DNA of 64,000 nt, from contig QWHH01000005.1 of the NCBI GenBank assembly GCA_021404785.1, forward strand, positions 62,001 to 126,000, read 5' to 3'. Below are positions 25,510 through 34,995 of the stretch, in pieces; the stretch's first letter is position 1, and the number at the start of each line of letters is the position of its first letter. The stretch is from Lysobacterales bacterium PRO7 (GTDB taxonomy: Bacteria > Pseudomonadota > Gammaproteobacteria > Xanthomonadales > Rhodanobacteraceae). Made by a program: the position numbers and the translations under genes. The notes beneath the pieces were generated by a model that saw nothing but the letters and a program-made list of their open reading frames with translations, searched no databases and was not told the DNA's origin.

Positions 25510-26103
25510 ATGTCCGAACATCGCGGGCTCAATCCAGCAGGCGCATTCCGCCCGGCACGCGGGTTCACGCTGGTCGAGTTGATGATCACGATCTTTGTCG
25601 CCTTTATCCTGATGGGGCTGGCGCTGCCGAGCTTTCGTGATTTGATCATGAGCAATCACGTCACCGAAACGACCAATGCCTTGCTCACGGATCTGAATCT
25701 CGCGCGTTCCGAAGCCGTCAATCGCGGCGCGCAAGTACGACTGCTCAACAACAACGGCGCCAGCAGCAGCGACTGGAGCGGCGGTTGGAAGGTCGCGGCA
25801 GATACGGCGTTCGACGGCTCCTTCGCCACCGTGCTGCGCGAAAATCCTGGGGTCGATGTCGCCAGTAATTATTCGGTCAAGTCCAAGGTCACCGTGCTGG
25901 CCAGTGCATCCGGCGCCACGCCGACCGACGGTGCGGTGGTTTTCACAGGACAGGGGACCATGCTGCCCAAGGCGAGCAGCTACGATTTCAACATCTGCCG
26001 TCCGGATTCGCAGCCGGCAAAGTCAAAGCGCATCACCATCGCGCTGTCCGGGATGATGTCGTCCATGACCGGGACATCCGGCTCGCCCGCCCCCGGTTGC
26101 TAG
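25510..26103 (+). CDS. fimT: Minor type IV pilin FimT/FimU (GspH family)
   Basis: A minor pseudopilin that helps prime type IV pilus assembly; FimT homologues also bind DNA for natural transformation in Legionella and Xanthomonas relatives. The 197-residue protein has the prepilin peptidase site G/FTLVELM with the membrane helix LVELMITIFVAFILMGLALP. It lies after an 18-residue leader, longer than the usual 6-10. The C-terminal part is GspH-like. A GGGGAA ribosome binding site precedes the ATG. First gene of the operon. Confidence 0.85.
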   Translation: MSEHRGLNPAGAFRPARGFTLVELMITIFVAFILMGLALPSFRDLIMSNHVTETTNALLTDLNLARSEAVNRGAQVRLLNNNGASSSDWSGGWKVAADTAFDGSFATVLRENPGVDVASNYSVKSKVTVLASASGATPTDGAVVFTGQGTMLPKASSYDFNICRPDSQPAKSKRITIALSGMMSSMTGTSGSPAPGC

Positions 26104-26113
26104 GAAACCCGTC

Positions 26114-26623
26114 ATGCCCCGCAATGGATTTACCTTGCTTGAAGTCCTGATCGCGCTGCTCGTGTTCAGCCTGGGCCTGCTCGGCATGGCTGGATTGCTC
26201 GCCGTGTCCGTGCAGACCAATCACAGCGCCTATCTGCGCACGCAGGCCACGTTCCTCGCCCAGGGCATGGCCGATCGCATGCGCGCCAACAACATCGGCT
26301 TGTGGAACCTTTCGTACAACGGCACCTATAACGCGTCCACGGCGGGTGCGGCCAGCGGGTGCCTTGGTGCCACTTCGTGCAGTCCAGCGCAGGTGGCCGC
26401 GCGAGACGCGACGGTCTTCAGCAACCAACTCGTGTCCTTCCTGCCCAGTCCGTCGGCGACGATCACCTGCGTCACGACCGGCGCCAATCCGTCAAACGAT
26501 ACGATGGTCGAACGTCCTCCCTATAACGGCCAATGCACGATCAACATGTCGTGGAACGAAAAGTCCTCGGAATCCGGACAGAACGATCACGCCGCCGGCC
26601 TGACCTGGGTGTTCCAGCCATGA
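26114..26623 (+). CDS. pilV: Minor type IV pilin PilV
   Basis: A minor pilin of the priming complex. The short leader MPRNG is followed by FTLLEVLIALLVFSLGLLGM, the prepilin cleavage and helix motif with Glu5 (FTLLE). The 169-residue length is typical. Two cysteine-containing loops (ASGCLGATSC) may form disulfides. It is separated by 10 bases from fimT and overlaps pilW by four bases (ATGA). Confidence 0.9.
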   Translation: MPRNGFTLLEVLIALLVFSLGLLGMAGLLAVSVQTNHSAYLRTQATFLAQGMADRMRANNIGLWNLSYNGTYNASTAGAASGCLGATSCSPAQVAARDATVFSNQLVSFLPSPSATITCVTTGANPSNDTMVERPPYNGQCTINMSWNEKSSESGQNDHAAGLTWVFQP

Positions 26624-28035
26624 ATACCTTCCCCAGCAAGAATTTCTCGCGCGCGCTTGCGCAAGGCTTCACCCTCGTCGAATTGATGGTAGCCATGACC
26701 CTGGGCATCCTGATCAGCCTGGGGCTGGTCATGCTCTTCCAGGCTACCGCCAAGACCAATCATGTGCAGGATGCGATGGCGCAGTTGCAGGAAAGCGGCC
26801 GCTATGCGATCACGCGCATCAATGACGACCTGCGCATGAGCTCCTTCCAGAGCATGAACATGAGCGGCTTCGTGAATGCCACTCCCAGCGCGACTGCCAC
26901 GCCGAATGGCGTGAACAATCCGGGCATCTCCGCCATGTCCTACGTTGCAACGATCAAGTTGCCCGATTTTGATCCAGCCGGCTTGAGCGCGCCGTCCATC
27001 GCCAGCGGATGGGCAGCGGATTGGCCCGCCGGTACGCCCTGGCCGGTCAGCCAGCGGTACTTTTTGCAGGGATACGAGTGTTCCAGTGGCACGTGCAGCC
27101 CGGTCTTGCCGTCAGGTGCCAATGCACTTCCTGCGACGGGCACCACCGCGGGCAAGCGCGTCGCCACGTCCGATGTGTTCACGGTGCGCTATCTCAATTC
27201 GCTGGGTTGGTCCCGCAGCAAGAACGAATTGGCGTTCACCTGTGCTGGTGGCGCCGGTGGCACGTTGAGCGCAATCACGGTGACGCCGGGCACGGGCAGT
27301 CCTGCGTTCAATTTTGCGGCAGCGGGCGACCTGGCCTTGCTGGTCTACGGTTCGCGTTCGGAAATATTCCAGATAGCGGCTGCCGGCGCCGTGCTGACAC
27401 CTACCGCCATTGTCGGTGGCACGTTGCCATGTCCCGTCGACCCGAGCTCGAACAGCATCGTGGATGTGACCTTGTACAACTTCAGTCAGGATTTCCACAC
27501 CATCACCTATTACCTGAAGCTTGACGCCGATCCGAACGACGCCACGCGCATGATACCGGCGCTGGTGCGGCGCGACAGCACCATCGACAACCAGGGCGCC
27601 GCCGCAAACGATCAGGAACTGGTGCAGGGCATCGAGCAGATGGATTTCCTCGAAGGCGTGCAGCGCAACAATGCCTCGATCAGCTACCTGACTTCCAACC
27701 TCGTCGCAGGCCAGAGTTCCGCTGCCAATTGTTCGCCGATGTCTTTGCAAATTGTCAGTGGCTTGCCCGCTGGTTCGGTCGAGCCGCAATGCCTGTGGCG
27801 CGCGCTTAACAGCATTGAAGTGCATCTGCTGGTGAACAGCGTGAACAACATTTACTCGCTCACGCCGGCCGACATGGCCTACCAGTACACCTATTCGTAC
27901 GGCGGTACCGACAACCAGCAGACGCCGGCACCGCCGCCTGCGGCAACCGCAAACCTGCCATCCGGCTTGAAAGCCGGGATGATGCTGCGGCGCGAATTCG
28001 TGTCGCTGGTCTCCGTGCGTAATTTCAATCCCTGA
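26620..28035 (+). CDS. pilW: Minor type IV pilin PilW
   Basis: PilW joins PilV, PilX, FimU and PilE in the tip-priming complex that carries PilY1. From ATG 26620 it has 471 residues, larger than the Pseudomonas protein but usual for Xanthomonadales. The leader ends AQG, followed by FTLVELMVAMTLGILISLGL. After the helix comes MAQLQESGRYAITRINDDLR, a PilW signature. The C-terminus is a large, Ser/Thr/Asn-rich beta domain. Translationally coupled to pilV. Confidence 0.9.
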   Translation: MNTFPSKNFSRALAQGFTLVELMVAMTLGILISLGLVMLFQATAKTNHVQDAMAQLQESGRYAITRINDDLRMSSFQSMNMSGFVNATPSATATPNGVNNPGISAMSYVATIKLPDFDPAGLSAPSIASGWAADWPAGTPWPVSQRYFLQGYECSSGTCSPVLPSGANALPATGTTAGKRVATSDVFTVRYLNSLGWSRSKNELAFTCAGGAGGTLSAITVTPGTGSPAFNFAAAGDLALLVYGSRSEIFQIAAAGAVLTPTAIVGGTLPCPVDPSSNSIVDVTLYNFSQDFHTITYYLKLDADPNDATRMIPALVRRDSTIDNQGAAANDQELVQGIEQMDFLEGVQRNNASISYLTSNLVAGQSSAANCSPMSLQIVSGLPAGSVEPQCLWRALNSIEVHLLVNSVNNIYSLTPADMAYQYTYSYGGTDNQQTPAPPPAATANLPSGLKAGMMLRREFVSLVSVRNFNP

Positions 28036-28048
28036 TTCCCGGTACGCC

Positions 28049-28717
28049 ATGAATACACGCATTCCAACATCGTGCAAAAGCCAACAGGGCGCCGTATTGT
28101 TCGTGGCGCTGGTGTTCCTGGTGTTGATCACTTTGCTTGGCCTGACCGCCTCCAGCACGTCGATTCTGCAAGAGCGCATGACCGGTGGCCTGCGCAATGG
28201 GCAACTCGGTCTGATGGGTGCCGAAACGGCGGCGCGCGGCGCCGAAGCTTGGCTTTGGAACCTGTCCAACAACAACGGAAAAATCAATTGTGGGTACAAC
28301 GGTGGCGACAATGGTTTCTGCTATGCCCCACAGACTGCTGACGACGGCAGCGGCAATACGATTTATGCCAACAATCCGTTGGTTGTCGCGTTTCGTACCC
28401 AGACCACGTGGATTCCCAACGGCAGCAGCGGCGGCACCAATTACACGAATGGGTCCAACGCAGCGTTGAACGCTGCATCGTTGGGCACCGCGATGCTCGC
28501 GCAGATTCCGCAATACATGCTGGAAGATCGCGGGATGGTGACTCCCCCGGGGGTGCCGACATCCGGCGGCGGCGGAGCCATCGATGGCGACCTGAGTCGC
28601 GGTCCGACAAACCAAACGCTTCGTTCATTTCGCGTCACCGCACGCGCCACCGGCGGCAATGCCGGTGCCGTGAGCGCTGTTGAAGTCACTTTCGGGGCAG
28701 GCGTCCCATCCAATTGA
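28049..28717 (+). CDS. pilX: PilX-like minor pilin
   Basis: A 222-residue protein whose N-terminus SQQGAVLFVALVFLVLITLL replaces the usual FTLxE by the atypical GAVLFVALVFLV start of PilX proteins, then LQERMTGGLRNGQLGLMGAE. PilX-type pilins are held in the membrane with PilW and PilV and help place PilY1. It sits 13 bases after pilW and directly before pilY1, which fixes the assignment more than sequence alone. Whether the prepilin peptidase cuts after Gly in QQG cannot be verified here. Confidence 0.85.
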   Translation: MNTRIPTSCKSQQGAVLFVALVFLVLITLLGLTASSTSILQERMTGGLRNGQLGLMGAETAARGAEAWLWNLSNNNGKINCGYNGGDNGFCYAPQTADDGSGNTIYANNPLVVAFRTQTTWIPNGSSGGTNYTNGSNAALNAASLGTAMLAQIPQYMLEDRGMVTPPGVPTSGGGGAIDGDLSRGPTNQTLRSFRVTARATGGNAGAVSAVEVTFGAGVPSN

Positions 28718-28724
28718 TGCAGGC

Positions 28725-31700
28725 ATGGCCATGAACCATCGCAAAACTCTCTCTCGTTTTCTTGCCGCAAGCACGTTTGCCGTGCTGATGTTGCAGGCAG
28801 CCAGCGTATTGGCCGCTGCGCCGGTCGCGCCGAATTCGCCGCCAGATCTTGGCGCCACGCCGCCAGACCTGAACCAATCCGTCGATCCAAACATCTTCGT
28901 TACCTTCGACGACTCGGGTTCGATGACGTGGACGCACATGGGCGATGGCCGTCCGTACGATGGAAAAACCACAACCAATACTTCATGGGATGGGCCTTGG
29001 CGTTGCGCCAACGTGATCAACCCGAATATCGCCAAGGGCAGTGCGGGTTACGACGTTGCATCCAAGGCAATGAACGGCGTCTACTACAACCCGAACGTCA
29101 CCTATGTTCCGCCGCTGTACGAGGACGGCACATCGTTTCCAAATGCCGATGCAAACTTGTTGAAAGTCCCGCAAGATGGCGTTGCCGTCAACCGTCCCGC
29201 CGATGGCAATCAGATCACGGCAAGTACGGCATTAAATCAGTACAACAACAATCCGGATGGCAGCAGTACATCGACGAGCGCGTCGGTCACGGATTTGACG
29301 GGCGTTTACACGAAGACTCCGAATGTGGCGACCAACTTCGGTGCGTCATGTCCCAGCACATATGATGCTGGCACCTGCAATCTTGCCTTTGGTGCCGGCA
29401 GCAATGCGACAGGTTGCCCAAGCAACGCTGTCAATTGTGTGAAAACGTGCAATCTGGTGAGCGGAAAGTGCCCCAAGAATAATCCCACCTATACTTATAC
29501 ATGGAACGACACTTGGACTTGGCGAGTCACGACATACACCATCACCGACAACCGCTGGATGTGCGGCGCCGGTGGCACCGCCGGCACGTCAGGCGATGGC
29601 CGCTGGACGGCATCGCGCGCGACCCAGAATCCCTTTGATGGCACGGTGACCGATCCCCTCGGCGGCGGCACCCCGAACGGCGGTCCGGTGTACTGGCGTT
29701 TCAAATCCAGCGCGCTAAGCCAGCTTGCGTTCGATGCAAACGGACAATTCACTCCGGCAGCGCAGACAGCACTCTACACTGCCAGCAACTGGGAAGCGGT
29801 TTCCGTACCCGCCAGTCAGTACCAGAACTTCGCCAACTGGTATGCCTATTACCGCTACCGCAACCTGATGGCGCGCTCGGCCATGGCGCGTGTATTCGGC
29901 GTGATTGGCGGCAAGAGTGCAGCCAATGTGCGTGTGACCTGGCAAAACCTCGGCAACAACAGCAACTTCAATTCCAACAGCCAGTTGCCGTTGACGTCGA
30001 TCATCACCAACCTCGACGACAACACCAACTACGCCCAGTTGACGTCGGGAGGGGCCAGTGCCAACACGGTGGGCTACCGCCATGCGTTTTTCAATTGGAT
30101 TTACAACGTACAGGCAAACAGCGGCACACCCAGTCGCAGCGCGCTGAAGCGCGTAGGCACCTTCATCACGACAAATACGCCGACCGCCGTGACCAACAAA
30201 CTCAGCGATCCGTTCTGGCAGCCGGATGCGAGCTTGGCGGCGGGTGGATCAGAGCTGGCTTGCCGACAGAATTTCCACATGTTGATGACGGACGGTTTGT
30301 ACAATTCTCCGTCGACATCGGTCTCGGGGGCTGGCAGCACATCATCCAGCAATGCGACCTTGCCGGTTGGGTTCCTGTCAACCAATGACCCGTCCGCGTA
30401 CACGGCAGTTGCAAGCAGCAGTCTGGGCCCGACCACGGTTTATGGCCACGATGCCTGGACCACGGATTCGGATGGTGGCTCGTCGTATTCGGACATGTCG
30501 TTCTACTACTGGGTCAACAATCTGCGGCCGGATCTGCTGGGCACGTATCCGAAAGATTTTGTTCCTGCCTATTTCCCGGATCAGACCACGGGTGTGACCG
30601 CCACCGCTGCGACGGTGGATCCGGCCGATCCGGGCGCGACGCCGGAAGTGTTCTGGAATCCCGCCAATGATCCGGCGACATGGCCGCATCTGGTGCAGTT
30701 CGCAGTCACCCTGGGTGCATTCGGCAATCTCACCTATTCCAACGACATGGATTGCAACAAGAATACCAATGGATTGGGTGTAGGCAAGAACGATCAATGT
30801 TATTTGCGCACAGGACAGGTCAATTCCAGCGGTTCCGCCGGATGGCCGCGCCCGAACGGCAATGGCAACGGTATCGCTGCGAACATCGATGACCTGTGGC
30901 ACGCGGCGTTGAACAGCCGTGGTGCGTTTTTCGTCGCCACTGATCCCAGCAGCCTAGTACAGCACCTTGCCGACATCATCAACAGCGTGATCGCACGTGC
31001 GCAGTCCTCGACGTCGACCGCTGTCAGTAATTCCGTGCAGGGCGCCAACACCAAGGGCTATACCGCCGGTTACGACAGCGGCAGCTGGAAGGGTTATCTT
31101 TACAAGCTCACCCTGGATTCAACAACAGCAATCGCCACCGCTACCGAGTGGGACGCCGGGTGCATCCTGACTGGCGGCACTTTTACCCCGCTCGCACCGA
31201 CTTCGCAGCTCCCTCCGCGCGGCGAGTGCAAGGTCACGACGCCGCCACCATACAACACGGCGGCGCCGACGCGCATCATATTTACTGCCATCAAGAGTGG
31301 CACGACACTGGTCGGCAAGCCATTCCAGTGGTCCAGCCTCGGCTCGACCGAGCAGGGCTACCTCAACCTCGATCCGACCACGACCGATGTCAATACTGCA
31401 ACCGGGCAGGTGATCACGACGTATAGCGTCACTGCACCGGCGACGAATGACGGCAATGGCACCGATCGCGTGGATTATCTGCGCGGCAAACGCGGCAATG
31501 AAACGTCGCCGACCGGCGAAACCTTGCCGCGTCAGTTCCGCATCCGTCAATCCCTGCTGGGTCCGATCGTGGCTTCACAACCGACGTATGAAGCGGCGCC
31601 GAACAGTGGTTATCAGGACATTTATCCGGTGGGTTCGCTCGAACAGGCAGCGGCTGCACCGTGTACCGGCGGCCTGACCGCCAGCGGCTGCAACAGCTAC

Positions 31701-33203
31701 GAAAAATTCGTCAAGGACAACATCGCGCGGCGCCCGATGATCTATGCCGGCGCGAATGACGGCATGATGCATGCCTTCGATGCCAGTACCGGGAGCGAAG
31801 TCTGGGCCTATGTGCCGAATATGCTCTATGGCAACGGTCAGCTTGCACAGACCACCAATCCATCGAATACCCTGATTGCCAGCGTTGACGATACGCCGGT
31901 CATCCGCGATGTGTTCCTTTCCACTGACAAGAAGTGGCATACGATCCTGCTGGGTTCGATGCGCCTCGGCGGGCGTGGAATCTATGCGCTGGACATCACC
32001 GACCAGAGCGACCCGTCCAGTGAAACCACGGCGGCCGGCAAATTCATGTGGGAGTTCACCAATCTCAACGACGCCGACCTTGGTTATACCTACAGTTCGG
32101 CCAATGTTGCGCGCCTGCACAACGGCAAGTGGGTGGTGCTGGTGGCCAGCGGCTACTTCCCGCAAAAGTTGCAGGTGGCCTCGTCAACCTATGGCAAGAA
32201 TTCGACTCCGGATACCGCTGCAGCATCAACGTCCGGTGTCACGCATCTGTGGATACTCGATGCAGCCGATGGCAGCCTGATCCGCAAGATCGATACGCCG
32301 TCTTCGATTTCCAGTTATGGCCTGTCCACGCCAGTACTCACCGACTTCGGTCTGGATCAGATCGACGATGTAGCAGTTGCGGGCGATCTTGCCGGTAACC
32401 TGTGGCGTTTCGACCTGACCAACACGGACCCGACGAAGTGGAGCGTGGAGGCCATGTTCCAGACCTACTCCTCTACGGCGCCGTGCAGTACGACGCAAAC
32501 AAACGGTTTGGGCTGCGAACCGATCACGGTCATGCCGGAAGTCTTCGGCGACCCGGCCACCGGCAGCGTGATCTATGTATTCGGTTCAGGACAATACCTG
32601 GGCCCGAGCGATCGTAACGCGAGCAGTGTGAAGGGTACCAATCACTTCTTTGGCGTGCGCGACTATGGCACCGGTTCTTCGAAGTACCCATTGCACGAAA
32701 GCGATCTGGTCACGCAGACGCTGACCCAGGATACGGCTGGCATCCGTTCGATCACTTCGAACGCGGTTCCCACGACCAAGGCGGGTTGGATGATTCCGCT
32801 CAACGTCAGTGTCGGTGGCACGGCTATCGCAGGTGAACGCAATGTCGTGCGTGCGGGCAAGTTGTCTAGCGCGGGCATCGCTATCCTGTATTCGCTGATT
32901 CCTGGCGCGAATAACGATCCGTGCACCCCCGGACGCATCGGTGCGGTGATGGCGGTGAGCGCGGCCAGCGGTGGGCCGGTGAATCCGCCATCCACGTCGG
33001 GTGGAAGCGTCCCCGTCGGCGCAGAGGTACTCAATCCGCCCGCCACCGGTGGCGGTGCGACGATCTCACCGGTTGGCGGCGGCTCGGTTATCATCCCCGG
33101 CGTCGGTATCATTGGTGGTGGCGGCAACAATTCGTTCAATATCAACGGGGGCCTGCCGATCTGGCGGCGAACCTCGTGGCGCGAACTGCTCAACAACCTG
33201 TGA
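28725..33203 (+). CDS. pilY1: PilY1-type pilus tip adhesin
   Basis: PilY1/PilC proteins sit at the pilus tip and control retraction, adhesion and surface sensing. The product is 1492 residues from ATG 28725 (ATG 28731 is an alternative), with a signal peptide ending near SVLAA. An N-terminal von Willebrand A-like part has the metal site DDSGSM around residues 61-66. The C-terminal PilY1 propeller contains RRPMIYAGANDGMMHAFDA and EVWAYVPNMLYGN. A loop near residues 1205-1225 (TDFGLDQIDDVAVAGDLAGN) matches the position of the Pseudomonas calcium loop. It follows pilX by seven bases. Confidence 0.93.
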   Translation: MAMNHRKTLSRFLAASTFAVLMLQAASVLAAAPVAPNSPPDLGATPPDLNQSVDPNIFVTFDDSGSMTWTHMGDGRPYDGKTTTNTSWDGPWRCANVINPNIAKGSAGYDVASKAMNGVYYNPNVTYVPPLYEDGTSFPNADANLLKVPQDGVAVNRPADGNQITASTALNQYNNNPDGSSTSTSASVTDLTGVYTKTPNVATNFGASCPSTYDAGTCNLAFGAGSNATGCPSNAVNCVKTCNLVSGKCPKNNPTYTYTWNDTWTWRVTTYTITDNRWMCGAGGTAGTSGDGRWTASRATQNPFDGTVTDPLGGGTPNGGPVYWRFKSSALSQLAFDANGQFTPAAQTALYTASNWEAVSVPASQYQNFANWYAYYRYRNLMARSAMARVFGVIGGKSAANVRVTWQNLGNNSNFNSNSQLPLTSIITNLDDNTNYAQLTSGGASANTVGYRHAFFNWIYNVQANSGTPSRSALKRVGTFITTNTPTAVTNKLSDPFWQPDASLAAGGSELACRQNFHMLMTDGLYNSPSTSVSGAGSTSSSNATLPVGFLSTNDPSAYTAVASSSLGPTTVYGHDAWTTDSDGGSSYSDMSFYYWVNNLRPDLLGTYPKDFVPAYFPDQTTGVTATAATVDPADPGATPEVFWNPANDPATWPHLVQFAVTLGAFGNLTYSNDMDCNKNTNGLGVGKNDQCYLRTGQVNSSGSAGWPRPNGNGNGIAANIDDLWHAALNSRGAFFVATDPSSLVQHLADIINSVIARAQSSTSTAVSNSVQGANTKGYTAGYDSGSWKGYLYKLTLDSTTAIATATEWDAGCILTGGTFTPLAPTSQLPPRGECKVTTPPPYNTAAPTRIIFTAIKSGTTLVGKPFQWSSLGSTEQGYLNLDPTTTDVNTATGQVITTYSVTAPATNDGNGTDRVDYLRGKRGNETSPTGETLPRQFRIRQSLLGPIVASQPTYEAAPNSGYQDIYPVGSLEQAAAAPCTGGLTASGCNSYEKFVKDNIARRPMIYAGANDGMMHAFDASTGSEVWAYVPNMLYGNGQLAQTTNPSNTLIASVDDTPVIRDVFLSTDKKWHTILLGSMRLGGRGIYALDITDQSDPSSETTAAGKFMWEFTNLNDADLGYTYSSANVARLHNGKWVVLVASGYFPQKLQVASSTYGKNSTPDTAAASTSGVTHLWILDAADGSLIRKIDTPSSISSYGLSTPVLTDFGLDQIDDVAVAGDLAGNLWRFDLTNTDPTKWSVEAMFQTYSSTAPCSTTQTNGLGCEPITVMPEVFGDPATGSVIYVFGSGQYLGPSDRNASSVKGTNHFFGVRDYGTGSSKYPLHESDLVTQTLTQDTAGIRSITSNAVPTTKAGWMIPLNVSVGGTAIAGERNVVRAGKLSSAGIAILYSLIPGANNDPCTPGRIGAVMAVSAASGGPVNPPSTSGGSVPVGAEVLNPPATGGGATISPVGGGSVIIPGVGIIGGGGNNSFNINGGLPIWRRTSWRELLNNL

Positions 33204-33235
33204 TGGCGACTGACGAACAACGAGGGGATACGGCG

Positions 33236-33661
33236 ATGCGCGCAAGCAAGAATGGTGGTTTTACCCTGATTGAGTTGATGATCGTCGTCGCTATCATCGC
33301 GATTCTCGCCTCGCTCGCGTATTACAACTACAGCCGCTACGCCTTCCGTGCGCGGCGTGCGGACGGTCAGAACCTGCTGACCGGCATCGCTGCGGCGGAA
33401 CAGCGCTATTACACGAACTACAACAGCTATACCTCGACCATCACCGGAAATTCGACCACCTCACTTGGGTTTAGTAGCGCGAATTCGGATCGGGGCTACT
33501 ATTCCGCCGTCGCGGCCTTGGGTTCGGCAGGACAGACGTACACGCTGACCGCCACCCCCGCGGGGCCGCAGGCCAAGGATAAATGCGGGAGCTTGACCTT
33601 GACCGACACGGGGAAGAAATCGGCCATTCCGGGAGATACCAGCAACGGTTCCTGCTGGTAA
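33236..33661 (+). CDS. pilE: Type IV pilin PilE
   Basis: A minor pilin closing the priming operon. From ATG 33236, with GAGGGG eight bases upstream, it has 141 residues. The leader is MRASKNGG, then FTLIELMIVVAIIAILASLA, a canonical prepilin helix. A C-terminal disulfide loop is suggested by the Cys in DKCGSL and the terminal SCW. An upstream in-frame ATG at 33203, overlapping the pilY1 stop, would give an unusually long leader and is less likely. It ends six bases from a convergent gene. Confidence 0.9.
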   Translation: MRASKNGGFTLIELMIVVAIIAILASLAYYNYSRYAFRARRADGQNLLTGIAAAEQRYYTNYNSYTSTITGNSTTSLGFSSANSDRGYYSAVAALGSAGQTYTLTATPAGPQAKDKCGSLTLTDTGKKSAIPGDTSNGSCW

Positions 33662-33667
33662 CGCGAC

Positions 33668-34381
33668 TTACTTCGGGTGCGCCGCGTTCCTGCCGCGGCG
33701 CGCGCCGAAGCGGCGATCGAGTCCGCCAAGCAGTTTTTTGAACAGGCGCGAGAATTTGCCGCGCTGGGTCTTGCGCGTCTTCTCCTCTTCGCTGGTCAGC
33801 CACGCCACCTGGATAACGCGGCGCTCGCCCTCGTAGGGCAGATGCCCGTGGAAGGAATTGTCGGCGCGCCGGAACACCACGAAATTTCCATACACAGGCT
33901 TGATTTCCGGCGTGACCAGATCGTCGATGGCGTCGATGCGCTTGAGAAAGCGCAGGCAGCCGTCGCTGGTATCCGGCCAGGATGGATTGAGGTAGAGCAG
34001 GGCAGTCGCGACCTTGGAGCGGCTGTCGGTGTGGATCGTGCCGTGGCGCTTGTTCAACGACCTGCACAAGGTCACCAGCGTCGGGTACTGGCCGAGGTTG
34101 TCGATGCCGAGGCGTGCGCCGACGGCAGTCGCAACTGCAGGGTCGGTCAGGTCGGCGACCAGGCGGTTCACGCTCGGTCCGCAGTCCGCTTCGTCGTAGG
34201 GGAAGAACCCGGCGCCGGCGTACTTGGGAAAATCCTCGTGTAGCGTTGCCGCGGCTGCGGTGGGCAGTTGCCCCGTCGCGACCAGGAAGTGGAAGGGCTC
34301 GCTGCGTACAACGGTACCGCTATTTTCGAGATGTGCCGGGTCGAATAGCGCCGGAGAGAGCTTGGCGGTGGTTGCGTTCAT
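33668..34381 (-). CDS. 2-oxoglutarate/Fe(II)-dependent oxygenase family protein
   Basis: A 237-residue protein from ATG 34381 (MNATTAKLSPALF). It carries the facial-triad pattern of 2OG-Fe(II) dioxygenases: HTD in KRHGTIHTDSRSKVATALLY, a distal His in ADNSFHGHLPYEG, and the 2OG-binding Arg just after in ERRVIQVAW. The C-terminal 30 residues are strongly basic (KFSRLFKKLLGG...). The substrate is unknown; such proteins hydroxylate peptides, sugars or small metabolites. A TATACT -10-like hexamer sits at 34398-34403 on the minus strand, with a poor -35. Convergent with pilE, but a functional link to the pilus is not shown. Confidence 0.8.
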   Translation of the reverse strand: MNATTAKLSPALFDPAHLENSGTVVRSEPFHFLVATGQLPTAAAATLHEDFPKYAGAGFFPYDEADCGPSVNRLVADLTDPAVATAVGARLGIDNLGQYPTLVTLCRSLNKRHGTIHTDSRSKVATALLYLNPSWPDTSDGCLRFLKRIDAIDDLVTPEIKPVYGNFVVFRRADNSFHGHLPYEGERRVIQVAWLTSEEEKTRKTQRGKFSRLFKKLLGGLDRRFGARRGRNAAHPK

Positions 34382-34555
34382 TGGCTGACTCGAAACTAGT
34401 ATAGACGCGGCGGGAAGACTCGCGCCATCCTGGCGCTCGCACTTCGTGCCATCGCGAGCTGCGCTTGCGATGTTCGCTCCGCCGTCCATGGCTCTCGCAG
34501 TCGAACCGTGCAGCCGCGAGCGGCTGGACGGTTCTCATCCACACCTGCGCCAATC
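34382..34555. other. Gap between oxygenase gene and ssrA terminator
   Basis: About 174 bases with only the possible TATACT promoter for the oxygenase at 34398-34403. I see no gene, repeat or other structure. Confidence 0.5.
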
Positions 34556-34579
34556 AAAAAAGGGGTCCTTGCGGACCCC
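34556..34579 (-). terminator. Terminator of ssrA
   Basis: Read on the minus strand, GGGGTCC-GCAA-GGACCCC is a perfect 7-bp stem with a stable tetraloop, followed by TTTTTT (34561-34556). It starts about ten bases beyond the mature 3' CCA of ssrA. Confidence 0.9.
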
Positions 34580-34589
34580 GTTTCTTGAT

Positions 34590-34942
34590 TGGTGGAGGCG
34601 GCGGGAATCGAACCCGCGTCCGAAGATCCTACGTCCCCGGTTCTACATGCGTAGCGCGCCGTTTGATCTCATCCCGAGGCAACACGACGCGCAAAGCGCA
34701 CCTCGGGACCAGCCGGTTGTGAGTTAGCCTGACGCGACCGACGGCGCGATTTGGCGATTCCGTGATAATGACCCTACACCGGCGAGCACGGACACAAGCG
34801 GGTTCGGGGCTTAGGCCTTAAGCGGCCAGTGCGTAGTTGTCGTCGTTGGCAACTAAAGTTTTGCTGCTGGATTAACGAGGAAAGCTGCCCCCTCGGCATG
34901 CACCAGGCGATTTCGATATCCCCGTCGAAGCCGATCGCCCCC
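34590..34942 (-). ncRNA. ssrA: Transfer-messenger RNA (tmRNA)
   Basis: tmRNA rescues ribosomes stalled on broken messages and tags the protein for proteolysis. On the minus strand the mature 5' end GGGGGCG (34942-34936) pairs with the 3' CGCCTCC before ACCA, whose encoded CCA ends at 34590. The third acceptor pair is G-U, the alanyl-tRNA synthetase identity element. The T arm GCGGG-TTCGATT-CCCGC is intact. The 5' GCGATCGGCTTCGACGGGGA is the conserved tmRNA start. The 353-nt length is that of a one-piece tmRNA. The tag reading frame is listed separately. smpB lies just upstream on the same strand. Confidence 0.97.
34818..34850 (-). other. tmRNA tag-peptide reading frame (ANDDNYALAA)
   Basis: Within ssrA the resume codon GCC at 34850-34848 begins a ten-codon frame, ANDDNYALAA, ended by TAA at 34820-34818. 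The C-terminal LAA is the usual ClpXP/ClpAP recognition end. The tag differs from E. coli ANDENYALAA at one residue. Confidence 0.97.
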
Positions 34943-34995
34943 GGGTTGAAAACGCCGTGTCCGTGCGGCGACGACTTCGTCGCGCGGACATGGTC

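Noticed and set aside
33203-33235. Upstream ATG of pilE at 33203 overlapping the pilY1 stop.
   Set aside because: It would give an 18-19 residue leader, whereas ATG 33236 has a good ribosome binding site and a normal eight-residue prepilin leader.
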